Part shown: piece after piece, positions 51,061 to 62,616 of the stretch
Numbering within the stretch: position 1 is the first letter of the stretch
Layout: each line of letters begins with the position of its first letter
Assembly: GCA_002914805.1 (NCBI GenBank)
Contig: JXTB01000092.1
Location: 428,127 to 492,126 of the forward strand
DNA from: Parasponia andersonii
Taxonomy: Eukaryota > Streptophyta > Magnoliopsida > Rosales > Cannabaceae
Direction: 5' to 3'
Length of the DNA stretch: 64,000 nucleotides
The notes under the pieces: model-generated
What the model was told of the DNA's origin: nothing
What the model saw: the letters and a program-made list of their open reading frames with translations, nothing else
Database searches by the model: none
Made by a program: the position numbers and the translations under genes

Positions 51061-51510
51061 TTTCACTGGCCATTTTTCGCTAGTAGAATATTCAATCCAA
51101 TCATCTTTGAAAGAATCAGAAACAAATATTGATCATATATAGTCGCTAAAAGAAGTAACCGTTTAATCATAGTACTGAGCTAAGTCAAATTTAAAAAAAA
51201 AAATAGGTATTCCCAAAAAAAAAAGTAAAAAAGTTTATTCAAAAAAAAAAAAAAAAAAAAGTCTGGCTGTAGCAATGCCGAAACTCTTTAGAAAGTCATT
51301 GATATGGGCTAGGCTTCAGTACTGATGAGTCTTAACCTCTTTAGGAATGGGCCTGTTTAGCCCAAACAAAAAGCAAAGACAAAGAAATGCTGCCTAGTTC
51401 AAGTAGACCACTAAGTCGCATCAAATTAAGATGCCTTCCTCTTTAGTATCAACATCTGAATATACTCGAAAGAGCTTATAAAAAGTCTTCATCATCATTA
51501 TGTTTCAATT
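51061..51510 (+). repeat. Duplicate of the S6 downstream flank
   Basis: It matches 33835-34230 in order and orientation (TAGTAGAATATTCAAT; AAAGAATCAG; GGCC..TTTAGCCCAAAC; AAATTAAGATGCC; ATACTCGAAA). It directly follows the point where XBAT copy 3 breaks off. Confidence 0.75.
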
Positions 51511-52140
51511 TTCACCACTATTTTTGTAAAAAGTTTTGTGCTTCGGCCACTACCATTTATTCTATTTCTCCGAGGTAGCTCACGTAATTACCATTGTGGG
51601 CCCACAAAGGAATGAGTGGCCCACTTTATCTGATTATGAGACGTAAGAATGAACCAGTACTGTAATGCAAGATTTACCAGACGCGCACGATTGAATTAAC
51701 TATGTTAAGCAGTTAAGCTAATTCCTTTGGATGCATTGATAATAGTTGGAACATTATAAAAAACAAAACCAAAAGACTAGTATTACATGACAATTAATGT
51801 GGTTTATTCTTTTCCAACAATTGATTGAAAACGATCATAATTATGAGTGGCCTTTGGCTTAATTAATTAAGGATATTATAGATTTGTCTCTTTTGACCTC
51901 AGTGGATTACTCATACAATAATTAATGTAAAAACATTCTAAATCTTACCTTGTCCCAAACAAGTTAAAATGGCATCGCTTTCACCATACAGAAAACTACG
52001 TTATAAAAATGAATGGCCTCTAATATTTTTAAGCCACAATACTTTCCATATTATATATATATATATACACACGTTCCTCCATGTAAGCGCTATTTCGCTC
52101 AAAGGAGAAAAACAACACCAACACATTTCAGAAACAAGCC
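51511..52140. other. Upstream region of the DUF538 gene
   Basis: No ORF is recognised. A (TA)n/TATA-rich stretch at about 52050-52067 lies 70-90 nt before the ATG and may include the TATA box. Confidence 0.45.
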
Positions 52141-52614
52141 ATGAATAATAACATCATGTCTAGACAACTCTACTCGGCCATACCACAGCCAATAACTTCT
52201 CAGCCAACCCCAGAAATGAAGGCCAAAGCTGAAGTCTACCATGGAGACGAAATCTGTAAGGAAAAGTTCACTTTTTTGCTGACTCAGATAGGTTTGCCAG
52301 ATGGGCTTCTCAGCTTGGATGACATAGAAGAAGGAGGCTATGTCAAGGAAATAGGCTTTGTTTGGCTAAAGCACAAGAAGAAGAAGAAGAAGGAGCACAA
52401 GTTTGATAACATACTAGTGTGGTATGACACCATTGTGACTGCCTATTTGGAGCCTAACAGGATCAAACACTTGACCGGTGTTAAGGCCAAGGAGTTCTTG
52501 GTTTGGATCAGCTTGAGTGAGATTTATGTGAATGATATTTCGTCTACCAAGCTTATCACCTTCAAGACTCCAGTTGGCTTGTCCAAGTCTTTTCCGGTTA
52601 CTGCTTTTGAATAA
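52141..52614 (+). CDS. DUF538 family protein
   Basis: This intronless gene encodes 157 aa. After a short polar N-terminus (to about residue 28), the DUF538 domain spans about residues 30-150: AEVYHGDEICKEKFTFLL, then GLPDGLLSL near residue 52, a VKEIGFVWL strand, a Lys-rich loop and later ITFKTPVGLSKSFPVTAF. DUF538 proteins are plant-specific small beta-barrel-like proteins (the family includes SMALLER WITH VARIABLE BRANCHES) with roles in trichomes and stress that are still poorly defined. Many have a signal peptide; this one does not appear to, so it is the cytosolic type. The run of six lysines in the loop is unusual. It stands alone and is transcribed toward the PCC13-62 pair. Confidence 0.92.
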   Translation: MNNNIMSRQLYSAIPQPITSQPTPEMKAKAEVYHGDEICKEKFTFLLTQIGLPDGLLSLDDIEEGGYVKEIGFVWLKHKKKKKKEHKFDNILVWYDTIVTAYLEPNRIKHLTGVKAKEFLVWISLSEIYVNDISSTKLITFKTPVGLSKSFPVTAFE

Positions 52615-53482
52615 TCGAAAAATTATCATGTATAATGATATGATATGTTCTGTTGCAGCTTGTTATAATTGTTCATGTATGTTTTCATTAATTTGTAAAT
52701 TCTTATGCTAATTTTTTTATTAAAACAAATCTAAATAGAGTTTTATATATTGTAATTGTTGGTTTGGTTAATTACGTGTGGATGAGAGATAAGAGAAGAA
52801 TATGCTAGAAAATGTTTATCCTCTTAGAATATGCTTTAAATAAAGGGCCAGAAGCGAAGAGAAGCAAAGCATTCTCTTTGTGTGTCCCAATCTCCTACGT
52901 AACCAATAAACAAAATGAGAAAGTTTTGGAAAGTGACAAGCTTAATTCAAGCATTTTTTATCGCTATGAATATGAGCTTATAAGAAGTAGAACATTATTT
53001 CCCGGATCCATGACGTGTGGATATTTAACAGTCTTTTAATACATATATAACTCCATGCGTCAATATAGTAGTCACACTTTTCCTTTTCTTTTTTTTTTGA
53101 GTTTTGAGTTTCGATTTAGTTTTTAAATCTTTATGACACATACCTAATTCGGTTTAAGATTAACAGATCAGACAAGTAATGATACAAGTCATCTTATTAT
53201 GACCGTTTCATTTCATATAAAGAGACATAAAAGAATCAATGCTCCATAACTCTTAACTCCAACAACAAAACAATGTGAGTTTTACTCTTTCAACCATATC
53301 CATATCAATAGCCACGTGACTACAGCTAAAGAGAAAGTCCTCTCTAATTACACGTATATCTTCCCCCACCTAAACCTCCTCTTGAACAAACAAGCAAAAA
53401 GAGTGTTGAATGCCCAAGTGACAGCTCCAAAATCCTCCTGTTTTGCCAAGTAGCATTTTTCATGCACAACTTCACTTATTGC

Positions 53483-53528
<46 letters not shown>

Positions 53529-53564
53529 GAGTATATACTAAGAGTGTCATCAAGCAAGGGATAT
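52615..53564. other. Intergenic region and promoter of PCC13-62 copy A
   Basis: The stretch 53230-53460 has a partner upstream of copy B (about 58105-58185 plus 59650-59800), sharing CTCCAACAACAAAACAAT-type and AGAGAAAGTCC words. A (GT)n(AT)n tract at 53482-53526 lies just before the start codon. Confidence 0.6.
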
Positions 53565-54955
53565 ATGGCTTTGAATAGAGAGTCGAGAACCATGGCCACC
53601 GCCATTGTTGCTCTGTTGTTAATCCTCCTCCTTCAAAAATCTGTGTCTTCTGATATACTTGGAGATCATAGAGGGTCCTCTGTTCCGGACTCTGATGTTG
53701 ATCTCTTGGAATTTCCTTTAAATCTAGAGTTTTTGGAGGCTGAGTTCTTCTTGTTTGGAGCATTGGGTTATGGCTTAGACAAAGTTGCTCCAAACTTGAC
53801 CAAGGGTGGCCCGTCACCCATTGGTGCCAGAAAGGCCGAGTTGGATGCTCTCACTAGGGATGTCATCTTGCAATTTGGGTGGCAAGAAGTTGGACACTTG
53901 AGGTTCTCCCTTATGTTACTGTATTATATGTCGCTCTTTAGTTATTTGAGTTCTAATAAGTAAAGAGTTTTGGTTTTGTTGTTCATGCATATTATGGAGT
54001 TAAAAAGAGGTTTTTTTTTTTTTATTATTATTATTATGCAGGGCTATTCAGAACACAGTGAGAGGATTCCCAAGACCATTGTTGGATTTAAGTCCACAAT
54101 CATTTGCAAAAGTGATTGATCTTGCATTTGGGAAAAAACTGAGTCCCCCTTTTGATCCTTACGCCAATGGCCTCAACTTTCTTCTAGCATCATATTTGGT
54201 TCCCTACGTTGGACTCACTGGCTATGTGGGAACAAACCCAAAACTCCAAGGTGCTACTTCCAAAAGGGTAAGCTTTAAAACCCCACCACTAAATGAAAGT
54301 ACCATTATTGATGGTAAGCCCCGCATAATTAGTACCATTACACACTAACAACTTAGAGTACTAGAGATTACACACTAATAACACTAATATAAGACACTAA
54401 TATAAGACTCCATCCCAAAATATTTATACGTAGGTCACACATCTATATTAATAAAAACGTGATCACTAAATTAATTATAGTCCGATCTTTTCTAGTTCAT
54501 TTCCAAAACTTTTCCAATTCCTATTCTTTTCATATTGATTAGTGAACATGACATGTTCTAACTCATGTTTTGTGAGATCCATTCAGCTCGTGGCGGGACT
54601 TTTGGGTGTGGAATCAGGCCAAGATGCTGTGATTAGAGCATTGCTATATGAGCATGCACTGACAAAAGTGCAGCCATATGGGATAACTGTTTCAGAGTTC
54701 ACAAACCGAATTTCTGAGCTGAGGAACCAACTAGGACATGCGGGTTTGAAAGATGAAGGGCTCGTGGTACCGCCGGTTCGAGGCGCCGAGGGAAGAGTTT
54801 CTGGAAATGTCCTCGCTGGGGACCGGTTCTCACTTGCCTTTGCAAGGACACCGGAGGAGATACTTAGAATTGTTTATGGGAATGGCAATGAACGTGTGGC
54901 TGGGGGTTTCTATCCCAAAGGAGCTAATGGCCGTATTGCAAGATCTCATCTCTGA
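53565..54955 (+). CDS. Desiccation-related protein PCC13-62-like, copy A
   Basis: This belongs to the ferritin-like family named after Craterostigma plantagineum PCC13-62, induced by drying and probably secreted. Three exons, 53565-53902, 54042-54267 and 54587-54955, join in frame to give 310 aa. The N-terminus has a hydrophobic signal peptide (MATAIVALLLILLLQKSVSS, from the second Met). It is followed by the family start DSDVDLLEFPLNLEFLEAEF, then GALGYGLDKVAPNL, LQFGWQEVGHLRAIQ and GLLGVESGQDAVIRALLYE, which supply the Glu/His positions of the ferritin-like helices. The C-terminal PEEILRIVYGN and GGFYPKGANGRI blocks are also family-specific. Translation could begin at 53565 or at the in-frame ATG at 53592; the second gives a cleaner signal peptide. 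Confidence 0.93.
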
Positions 54956-55067
54956 GTCTTGCCTAAACATAACAAGACACATTATTAGTGTTGTTGATAT
55001 TCCATGTGTGCTATGTTGGACTGTAAGCTGTTCCATGGACATTAAATAAGTTTCTCTAAAGTTTTTG

Positions 55068-55113
55068 TCCTAAAAGAGTTCCTGAGTGAGCAAGTAAGTT
55101 CCTGAGTGAGCAA
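55068..55113. repeat. 22-bp tandem duplication in the 3' flank of copy A
   Basis: AGTTCCTGAGTGAGCAAGTA occurs twice in direct succession. Copy B has a single related unit (AGCTCCTGAGTAAGCATATA), so the duplication is specific to copy A. Confidence 0.8.
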
Positions 55114-55236
55114 GTATACTCTATAACACTGATGAAACTAGATTAAAGTTGTTTTTCTCATCAAAAGAAAACGAAGATATATAGAGCTATATATGTTATG
55201 TATAGTTCGAAAATACTTATTCTACAATATGCTGAA

Positions 55237-56963
55237 GGGTTGGGTTAATCATGTAAAAATACCATCATTTTTTACCCATTTTTTTTTTTCAAAAAATTCC
55301 CTATTTTTGATTTTTTTTAAATTAATAACCTCATTTTTGTAATTTTAAAAATTAATACTCTCACATCTACGATTTATGTAAATTAATACTCTCATTTTTG
55401 AATTCTGTAAATTAATACCTTAATAATTACGATTTCTGCAAATTAAAATTGGAAGTTTATTCTTCCTAAACCTTTCAGAAGGTGGTTCATGATTTTCTTG
55501 TCTAGCCACAACTTGTGCCGGTAATTGTTCATCTCTCATTTGATCTCATTTTATAAGCCTCCTTATTTGTTGAGCTTATCTCTTTACTAATTCAGCCAAT
55601 CGATGTATAGTAATATCTTTATCATTATCTTGTTCATCCCTCGGGTGGCTAGTCTGACCTCTACCCTTTGGCATAATTTCATGTACAATGGTCGTTTATT
55701 TACAAACAAACATAATAGCCAATAATAATGTGTGCATCAAATTTATATAATAAAATAAAATGCACGTATGCAATTAATTAGACTAACTGGTTGACTGAGC
55801 TTTTTGTCACATGATCATACATATGTAAGCAGTCTTCAGAAACGACTAAACTTCCACTCTGATACCACAAGTGTAACGTCCCCCTAGCTTAACTATACGA
55901 CTATGTAGGTTAAACTAGGATGCATTACTCTTTTATAAACCATATTTTTAGTTTTGCAAAAAGGTGAGCCAAATTTAAACTTTTTAAACTCTAAAACAAA
56001 AGAAATTGTATGGCATTACTTTTTGAAAGTGTCTTTACAAAATATACAACTAAAAACTCCTTATCAGTTTATCTTGCCATCATCAGTAATATTTACAACA
56101 CACCAGAATAACAAAATACAAAGAAAATACCGCCCACAAGTCAAGCTCGTCTACATCGGTATGATCATAGCGATAAGAAAACGTGCTAGCCAACCAGCAA
56201 CTCTATATATCAAAAACGTCTTCACCTTGTGTCCTTGACTAGTTTGAACTTTTGTTGACTATTGCCTTCTACTTCCACAAAACTGATTTCTAAGGCTTTA
56301 AAATTGATCTTAGGGCTCAAGAGGACCTTGACTAGTTTGGATCTATCTTGCTTCCTTGAGCTCCAAATTAAGTTCTACCACTTGGAAACTCTTAGATATG
56401 AATAAGAGGAGTTGAGAGAAGTATAGAAAGTGGCTCAGGTTTCGTTTTCTTTCTATATTTATACTATGAGTAAATTAAATATGCAAATACCTTTTATTAA
56501 CTTATTAAAAATATTTAGATACTAGTATATTATCATAAATTATTTTATAACTACTTAATTGCTAAAAAAACACATTTTTTTATCTCTTCTGTTTATTTTT
56601 TATATATATAATTAATTATTTTTACCCATCGTTCTAATTTTTTACTTTTCTTTTTTAAATGAAAAGTAAAATAAACTAATTACAAATATTTTTCAGAAAT
56701 TTTCTTTTTCTTTAATAAGTTTTAATTAAGTTGGTTATGGCTATTATCATCTTTTTATTATTAAAATTAATTAATTGGGCATTAAAGTTATAAATTTATA
56801 GGAATTTCAAATATTAGAGTATTAACTTGCAAGAATTTTAATTGTTAGGATATTAATTTAAAGAATTTAAAAGTGAAAGTATTATTTTGCAGACATTAAA
56901 AAATTAGGATTTTTTTTTTTTGCAAAAAAGTTAAAAATCATGGTATTTTAATATTACTATCCC
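55237..56963. mobile_element. Mutator-like element carrying a Ty3/gypsy fragment
   Basis: The flanks are TATGCTGAA (55228-55236) and TATGCGGAA (56964-56972), a 9-bp target duplication with one mismatch, as made by Mutator-type transposases. The ends are inverted: left GGGTTGGGTTAATC..AAAAATACCATC, right (other strand) GGGATAGTAATATTAAAATACCATG. The similarity continues inward for roughly 150-180 bp as AT-rich sequence with repeated AAATTAATA(C/T)(C/T)CT words. There is no transposase. The interior (about 55440-56470) is retrotransposon-derived. Confidence 0.75.
55440..56470 (-). mobile_element. Ty3/gypsy LTR-PBS-gag fragment inside the Mutator-like element
   Basis: Read on the minus strand: a TATAAATATAG core promoter (about 56460), an LTR 3' part ending GGGGACGTTACA (55872), a primer-binding site TGGTATCAGAG (55867-55857) complementary to initiator Met-tRNA, and then a frame opening at about 55674 (MPKGRGQTSHPRDEQ) that resembles the start of plant gypsy gag. 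The frame is broken by stops within about 35 codons. Nothing from the rest of gag or pol is present. Confidence 0.72.
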
Positions 56964-58190
56964 TATGCGGAATATTGTATGCATGTGTATGTAGTTAGTT
57001 CTTGTTTTAAAAAGATTCCTTTTCTCCATTGTTTTATAATTATTTTTTTTTTCCTCTTGACCATATTTTTTACAATACTAAAATTACAAATTAAAATAAT
57101 AAATAAATAAATCTATTCATGAACAAAACTATAAAAGCGGGAGAGACTCGAACTATGAATAATGTTAAATGTCTAAAAATTTGTATTAAATTTTTAACAT
57201 CAAACAAAGATAATATATGAGTTATCATCATTCAATTCGTAAATGTGATTAATTTATTTGTAATAAATTCTAATATACTAATTAAATAATAACAGCTCAT
57301 GCATCACGTTTATTGCTATTTAAAATTTTGAACAAATTTTGAAATACCTAGCATCGATTTGAATTATTGTTTATTTATTATTATGGATTTCTATAGTTGA
57401 TATGATGTTTTGTATCAAATTTGTAATTGTAATGCAAATTGGTTGGCAAAATGAAAACGTGAAATTAAGGATAGAAGAGTTGGAGTGAGGTAGAAAGAGA
57501 GAAATGATGTAGAGTCAATGAACTAGCTTGTTGGAAATAAAGAAACCAATTATAGGATTGCTTCACGAATTAACTAAACTAAAAAACATAACATAGGAAT
57601 TCCTGAGTCGGGTATAAAATATGAATGTGAATATAATTTAGTTTTTAAACGAAAAACAATCAAGAGAAAATGAATTTTTTTAAAAATTTCTACAAGAAGC
57701 AAATTTAAGAACTCTTGTGCTATTTAACATATAATTGAGGAACTAGCATCGGAGCTTTTTTGGTTCGTTTGTTTTGGAATTTGGAATAGAAACGACGTAT
57801 TAAAGTTGAATATTGAGCATATAAATTTGAATTCTCAAAAAAAATTGAAAACACTAATTCTTTAAATGAAATTGAGACTATTGACCCCATTAATGAAAAT
57901 AAAATTAACCTAGAAGGTTTAATAAATGGTTGATTAATTGGGGAGCCTTCGGCTGAAGGGGCTTTAAGGCCGCTGCCTAATTGCCTTAACATCCAGGTCC
58001 AACTGCTATTGATGACTTTTAAAAAAATAATAATAATACCCTTTATGACATACCCAACTCTGTTTAAGGTCAACAGATCATACTAGTCTTTATTCAATAA
58101 GCCATAAACGAAATTCGTTTAACGAATCAAGGCACCGTAACTCCCTTTAACTCCAAAAACAAAACAATATGAGTTCATACTTTATTCAGT
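56964..58190. other. AT-rich intergenic DNA
   Basis: No recognised gene. The end (about 58105-58190) is the distal part of the duplicated promoter that also lies upstream of copy A. A minus-strand open frame at 57720-58073 has no recognised similarity. Confidence 0.45.
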
Positions 58191-58198
58191 AACATACT

Positions 58199-59640
58199 TT
58201 ATTATTAGAATTATCTACTTATCTATTTTATTATATAATTATCTATTTCTATTATTAATTTATTTTGTATTTTATATTTTATGTAATTATCTAATTGTTA
58301 TTAGCAGTACATTCTTTAGAACATTTTCTAAGATATTCTCTAAAATATTCTCTTCTTAATTTGTATAAATACTCGTACAATTGCCAAAATCATTATTAAA
58401 TATTCTGAGCCAAAATATTTTCTCTCTATATTTTTACTTGTCCTATCAAACGTAATTGGCTTCTGCTTGATTGAATCATTATTTTCATGGTCTTTATACT
58501 CAATTTATGGGCAACATGCCCTAGAATCAAAAACTAATTTTTTGTTTTTTTTTTTTTTTTGTCTATTCTAGGTTAATACCTTTGAATCCAAAAAAAAAAA
58601 AACCCAATATATGAGTCTTGTTTATTTCTAGGTTAAAATCCTTAACTCTAAATTTTATTTTTTCTATTTATTGGTTAACACACTAGAATCCAAATTTTCT
58701 TTTCCTTGTTCATTCCTGGGCAAACGTCCTTGAATCTAAATACCAAAACTTTAGTGATAGTGTGACGGCCAATGCCTCTTTATCACTCATATTTCTCTCA
58801 TCTTCCTCATATTTCTTGCCTCCCTCAAATATTTCATTCCTTTTATTTTAATTTTTGTTTTGTTTTAGTAAAAAAAAAAAAGTCACATTTGTTTGTTTTA
58901 GATTTTTAGGTTTAGGTTAAAAAAACAAAGAAAAAAAAAGTCTTACATATATGTTTTAGGGTTTTCGGTTTAGGTTTAAATTAAAAAAAAAAACAAAAAA
59001 TAAAAAATGGGGGTTACATTTCTTTTAGGTTTTAGGTTTTTTTTTTTTTTTTTTTAGTTTAGATTTTTAGGTTTAGGTAAAATAATAAAAAAAAATTACA
59101 CCTAATCCTAGGTTTCTAGTTTTCACGTTTAAGTTAAAAATAAATAAACAATTTTAGGTTGTTTTATGACAAATAAGGAATATCGTTCTTTCACTAGTTC
59201 TTCCTTTACCTTTATCTTCAATAGGCACCCATTGATTCACTAATCCACTGTGCTACTTCAATTTTGTCTACAATAATCTCCTCAATAGGTCCGAACAATC
59301 AAACAGTCATAATTCTAAATTTATTTTTTTTTTTTATTTGTCTACACCAGTCGTCGAACGATTAAGTAGTCACTATTCTGATCAGTACTACATCACAACT
59401 TTTTTTTTCTATAGCAAATGCATCATTCTTCTTCTCAAGTTCAAGACTGGATCTCCTACAGAGCAAATTTCCATCTTGCAAGGTCATATTAGAGATAATT
59501 ACTAATAATAATTATTTATTATTAGAATTATCTACTTACTTATTTTATTATATAAACATATATTTACATTATTTATTTATTTTATATTTTATATTTTATG
59601 TAATTATCTGCTAATTATTAGTAGTACATTATTCATTATT
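58199..59640. mobile_element. Decayed retroelement-like insertion in the copy B promoter
   Basis: Two direct repeats of about 120 bp (58199-58320 and 59517-59640) share TTATTATTAGAATTATCTACTT, split by small changes, and then TTTTATATTTTATGTAATTATC and ending GTACATT. Upstream of the second is TATTAGAGATAATTACTAAT, resembling the start of a copia-type LTR. The block interrupts sequence that is continuous upstream of copy A. No intact ORF or clear primer-binding site was found, so the class is uncertain. Confidence 0.5.
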
Positions 59641-60333
59641 CTCTCAATTTCTACACTCAGATCAATAGCCACACACATTACAGATGCAAAAGAGAAAGTC
59701 CACTCTAATGACAGCGCGCATCTGCCTACCCCTAAACCTACTCTATAACAGACAACAAGAGTATTCAATACCCAATTGGTGGCTCGAAAATCCTCCATTT
59801 TTTAACGTAAAACTACATATAATATATAAATAAGTTCCATTTTTTCATGTAAAACTACGTATAATATATACATAAGTTCCTAATCCAATATGATTTTTTT
59901 AGCTATATATAGATATTTAGACGTTAGATTATTATCTAAAAATTATCATAATTTGAGTAGTTAAAAAAATAATAATAATAAATATTTATAATTTAATATT
60001 TTTGTCTCTCATACTTTTATCATTAGAAGAACGTGTGTGATACATTTTAATTGGGCAAAACAATAAATAATACATATGATTAGGATAAAAAAAATACTTG
60101 AATTGGTGCATATATATATAGGACACTGATCCAATAGGTATTTTTTTTTTACTTATTATTTTGGCTAATGAAAATTTTCTTTGCATATTTTTTATATTAA
60201 AAAGTAAGAAAGAAAATTAACATTTACATCTTTTCATGTAATTTGTTATTATCGTTAGATTATTACTTAAGGATAATCCAACGGCTAAAAAAAATACATA
60301 CTCAACCATAAATATAAATATATATATATATAT
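59641..60333. other. Proximal promoter of PCC13-62 copy B with degenerate MITE pieces
   Basis: 59650-59800 matches the promoter of copy A. After it come at least two degenerate copies of the MITE (about 59870-59970 and 60115-60300), recognisable by ATCCAATAGGTATTTTTTTT, TTCATGTAA and CCAACGGCTAAAAAAAATAC. Confidence 0.5.
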
Positions 60334-60602
60334 GGTTGCCAATCCAATAGGTATTTTTTTTCTTTATCTATGGGTAGGTATTTTTTTTTAGCCGTTGGAT
60401 CACCATCTAATGGTGATCCAATAGCTATAATGAAGTACATGAAAAGACGTGCATCATTAATACTCTTTTTTTCTCTTACTTTTTACAATAAAAAAATGTG
60501 CATGCTAAATTTTCATGGACCAAATTGATACCTATGCATAGGTAAAAAAAAAAAAAAAACCTACTCTTAGGTAAAGAAAAAAAATACCTATTGAATTGGC
60601 AA

Positions 60603-60604
<2 letters not shown>
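60334..60604. mobile_element. MITE with 25-bp terminal inverted repeats
   Basis: The left end is GGTTGCCAATCCAATAGG and the right end, on the other strand, GGTTGCCAATTCAATAGG, both followed by TATTTTTTT. The length is 271 bp with no coding capacity. It sits in a TA repeat, so a TA target duplication (Tc1/mariner type) is possible but cannot be proven. A related copy lies at 365-562 of this window. Confidence 0.8.
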
Positions 60605-60644
<40 letters not shown>

Positions 60645-60686
60645 CATAGCATGAGTGTCATCTGTATGTATTAAAGAATAGTAATC

Positions 60687-61444
60687 ATGAGTTTGCATGG
60701 AGAGTCAAGAACCATGGCCATCCCCATTATTGCTCTTTTGCTAATCCTCCTCCTCCCTAAATCTCTCTCTTCTGAGATAGTAACAGCTCTTCCAGACTCA
60801 GATGTTGATTTATTGGAATTTGCTTTAAATCTAGAGTTTCTGGAAGCTGAGTTCTTCTTGAATGGAGCATTGGGTTATGGCTTGGACAAAGTTGCTCCCA
60901 ATTTGGCCAAGGGGGGTCCAGCACCCATTGGTGCTAGAAAGGCCAATTTGGATCCTCTCACCAGTGATATCATCTTGCAATTTGGGTTGCAAGAAGTCGG
61001 GCACTTGAGGTTTTTGTTTTCTTGTGTTATATTTTGGTTTTAATTATTGGAGTTCAAGTATAGTGTCTTGGTTTTGTTGTTTATACATATCAGAGTTAAA
61101 AGAGGCTTTTAAACATATGCAGGGCTATTCAAAATACAGTGAGAGGGTTCCCAAGGCCATTGTTGGATATGGGTCCACAATCATTTGGAAAATTGTTTGA
61201 TCGTGCAGTTGGGAGAAGACTGATTCCCCCTTTTGATCCTTATGCCAATAGCATTAACTATCTTCTAGCGGCATATTTGATTCCTTATGTTGGACTAACT
61301 GGCTATGTGGGAGCAAACCCAAAACTCCTAAATGCTACTTCCAAGGGGGTAAGCTTCAAAATCCCACTACTAAATGAAACTTGTACCACTGATGGTTAGC
61401 CCCACAAAATAAGTGAAATTGAGTAAAGAAAACACCATCATTGA

Positions 61445-61491
<47 letters not shown>

Positions 61492-61939
61492 TTTTTTTCT
61501 AGTTTCCTGTCACTGTATGGATTTGAAAAGATGTCCTTCGTGTTTTGTGAGTTTCATTCAGCTAGTGGCGGGTCTTCTAGGTGTGGAATCAGGACAAGAT
61601 GCTGTGATTAGAGCATTGCTATATGAACGTGGATGGACAAGCGTGCTGCCATATGGAATAACGGTGGCAGAGTTCACAGACCGAATTTCTGAGCTAAGGA
61701 ACCAGTTAGGACATGCGGGTGTGAAAGATGAAGGGCTTGTGGTACCACCAGTAAGAGGTGCCGAAGGAAGAGTTACAGGAAATGTGCTTGCCACGGACCC
61801 TGACTCACTTTCATATGCAAGGACGCCGGAGGAGATACTTAGAATTGTATATGGTAATGGTGATGAACATGTGCCTGGGGGTTTCTATCCTAAGGGAGCT
61901 AATGGTCGTATTGCTAGATCTTATCTGCCTCGTGCCTAA
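60687..61939 (+). CDS. Desiccation-related protein PCC13-62-like, copy B
   Basis: This is the tandem paralogue of copy A. Three exons, 60687-61009, 61123-61348 and 61562-61939, have introns at the same codons and give 308 aa. The signal peptide is MAIPIIALLLILLLPKSLSS from the second Met. The ferritin-like core is conserved: DSDVDLLEFALNLEFLEAEF, GALGYGLDKVAPNL, LQFGLQEVGHLRAIQ and GLLGVESGQDAVIRALLYE. The C-terminus extends three residues past copy A, ending YLPRA. The protein is most likely secreted to the apoplast or vacuolar path. The start codon lies only about 80 bp after a MITE and a (TA)n tract, so its promoter differs from that of copy A. Confidence 0.94.
61453..61488. repeat. (CT)n microsatellite in intron 2 of PCC13-62 copy B
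   Basis: A pure CT repeat of about 36 bp lies in the intron, upstream of the polypyrimidine tract. It is absent at the same place in copy A. Confidence 0.9.
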
Positions 61940-62616
61940 ATCTTACGACACCTATTCCATGTTGCTCTGTAGGACTGCAAGCTGGTCCCTGGACAGTAAA
62001 TAAGTTCTCTATAGTTCGGGTGCCTAAAAGAGCTCCTGAGTAAGCATATACTTTTAACTAATACAAACAAAGATTAAAATCTGTACTTTATCAAAAGAAC
62101 ACGAAATAAATAAAATTATATATTATGCTGATAGTATATGTAATTATGTCAAAAATTGTTAAGTGTACAGGAGATGAACAAAACTGCAAAAGACCACGTA
62201 CATATTTACAGGAGAAGTTGCATATAAGCACAACAAAATTGCCCGGGAATGCTAAGTTACAGTTGAAAAGCTATATTTAACGGCAGGATCTTTTAGACAT
62301 AATTAACTACCAAATTCAAGCTCTTTATTCAATGAAGTTTAAGCAATATAGGTGTTAGAGAGGCAGAGTAACCGAAATTCCTTATACTAACACCACTTCT
62401 TATAAAGCAATCATCGTCTTCATGGGGCATAAATTCCGTTCTCTATGTCCTTAAAGTTTATATACCTGTAGACTGCAAGAGAAAGCAGACAATACCTGTT
62501 TGCCCTCCTTTGAACTGAGAAACAACAAGTGCACCCCAGCAAATTTCCATAGTCCATTGAAATGAGCTTTAGGAGGTAAGTTGATTTTGTTCAAGGAGAT
62601 TTCAAGTCCATGAGGC
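61940..62616. other. Convergent 3' region between PCC13-62 copy B and the PPR gene
   Basis: This is the 3' flank of two genes that face each other. No separate gene is seen. Confidence 0.5.

Noticed and set aside
57720..58073. 117-codon frame on the minus strand between the PCC13-62 genes
   Set aside because: No recognised domain, and part of it overlaps the duplicated promoter sequence, so a coding role is unlikely.
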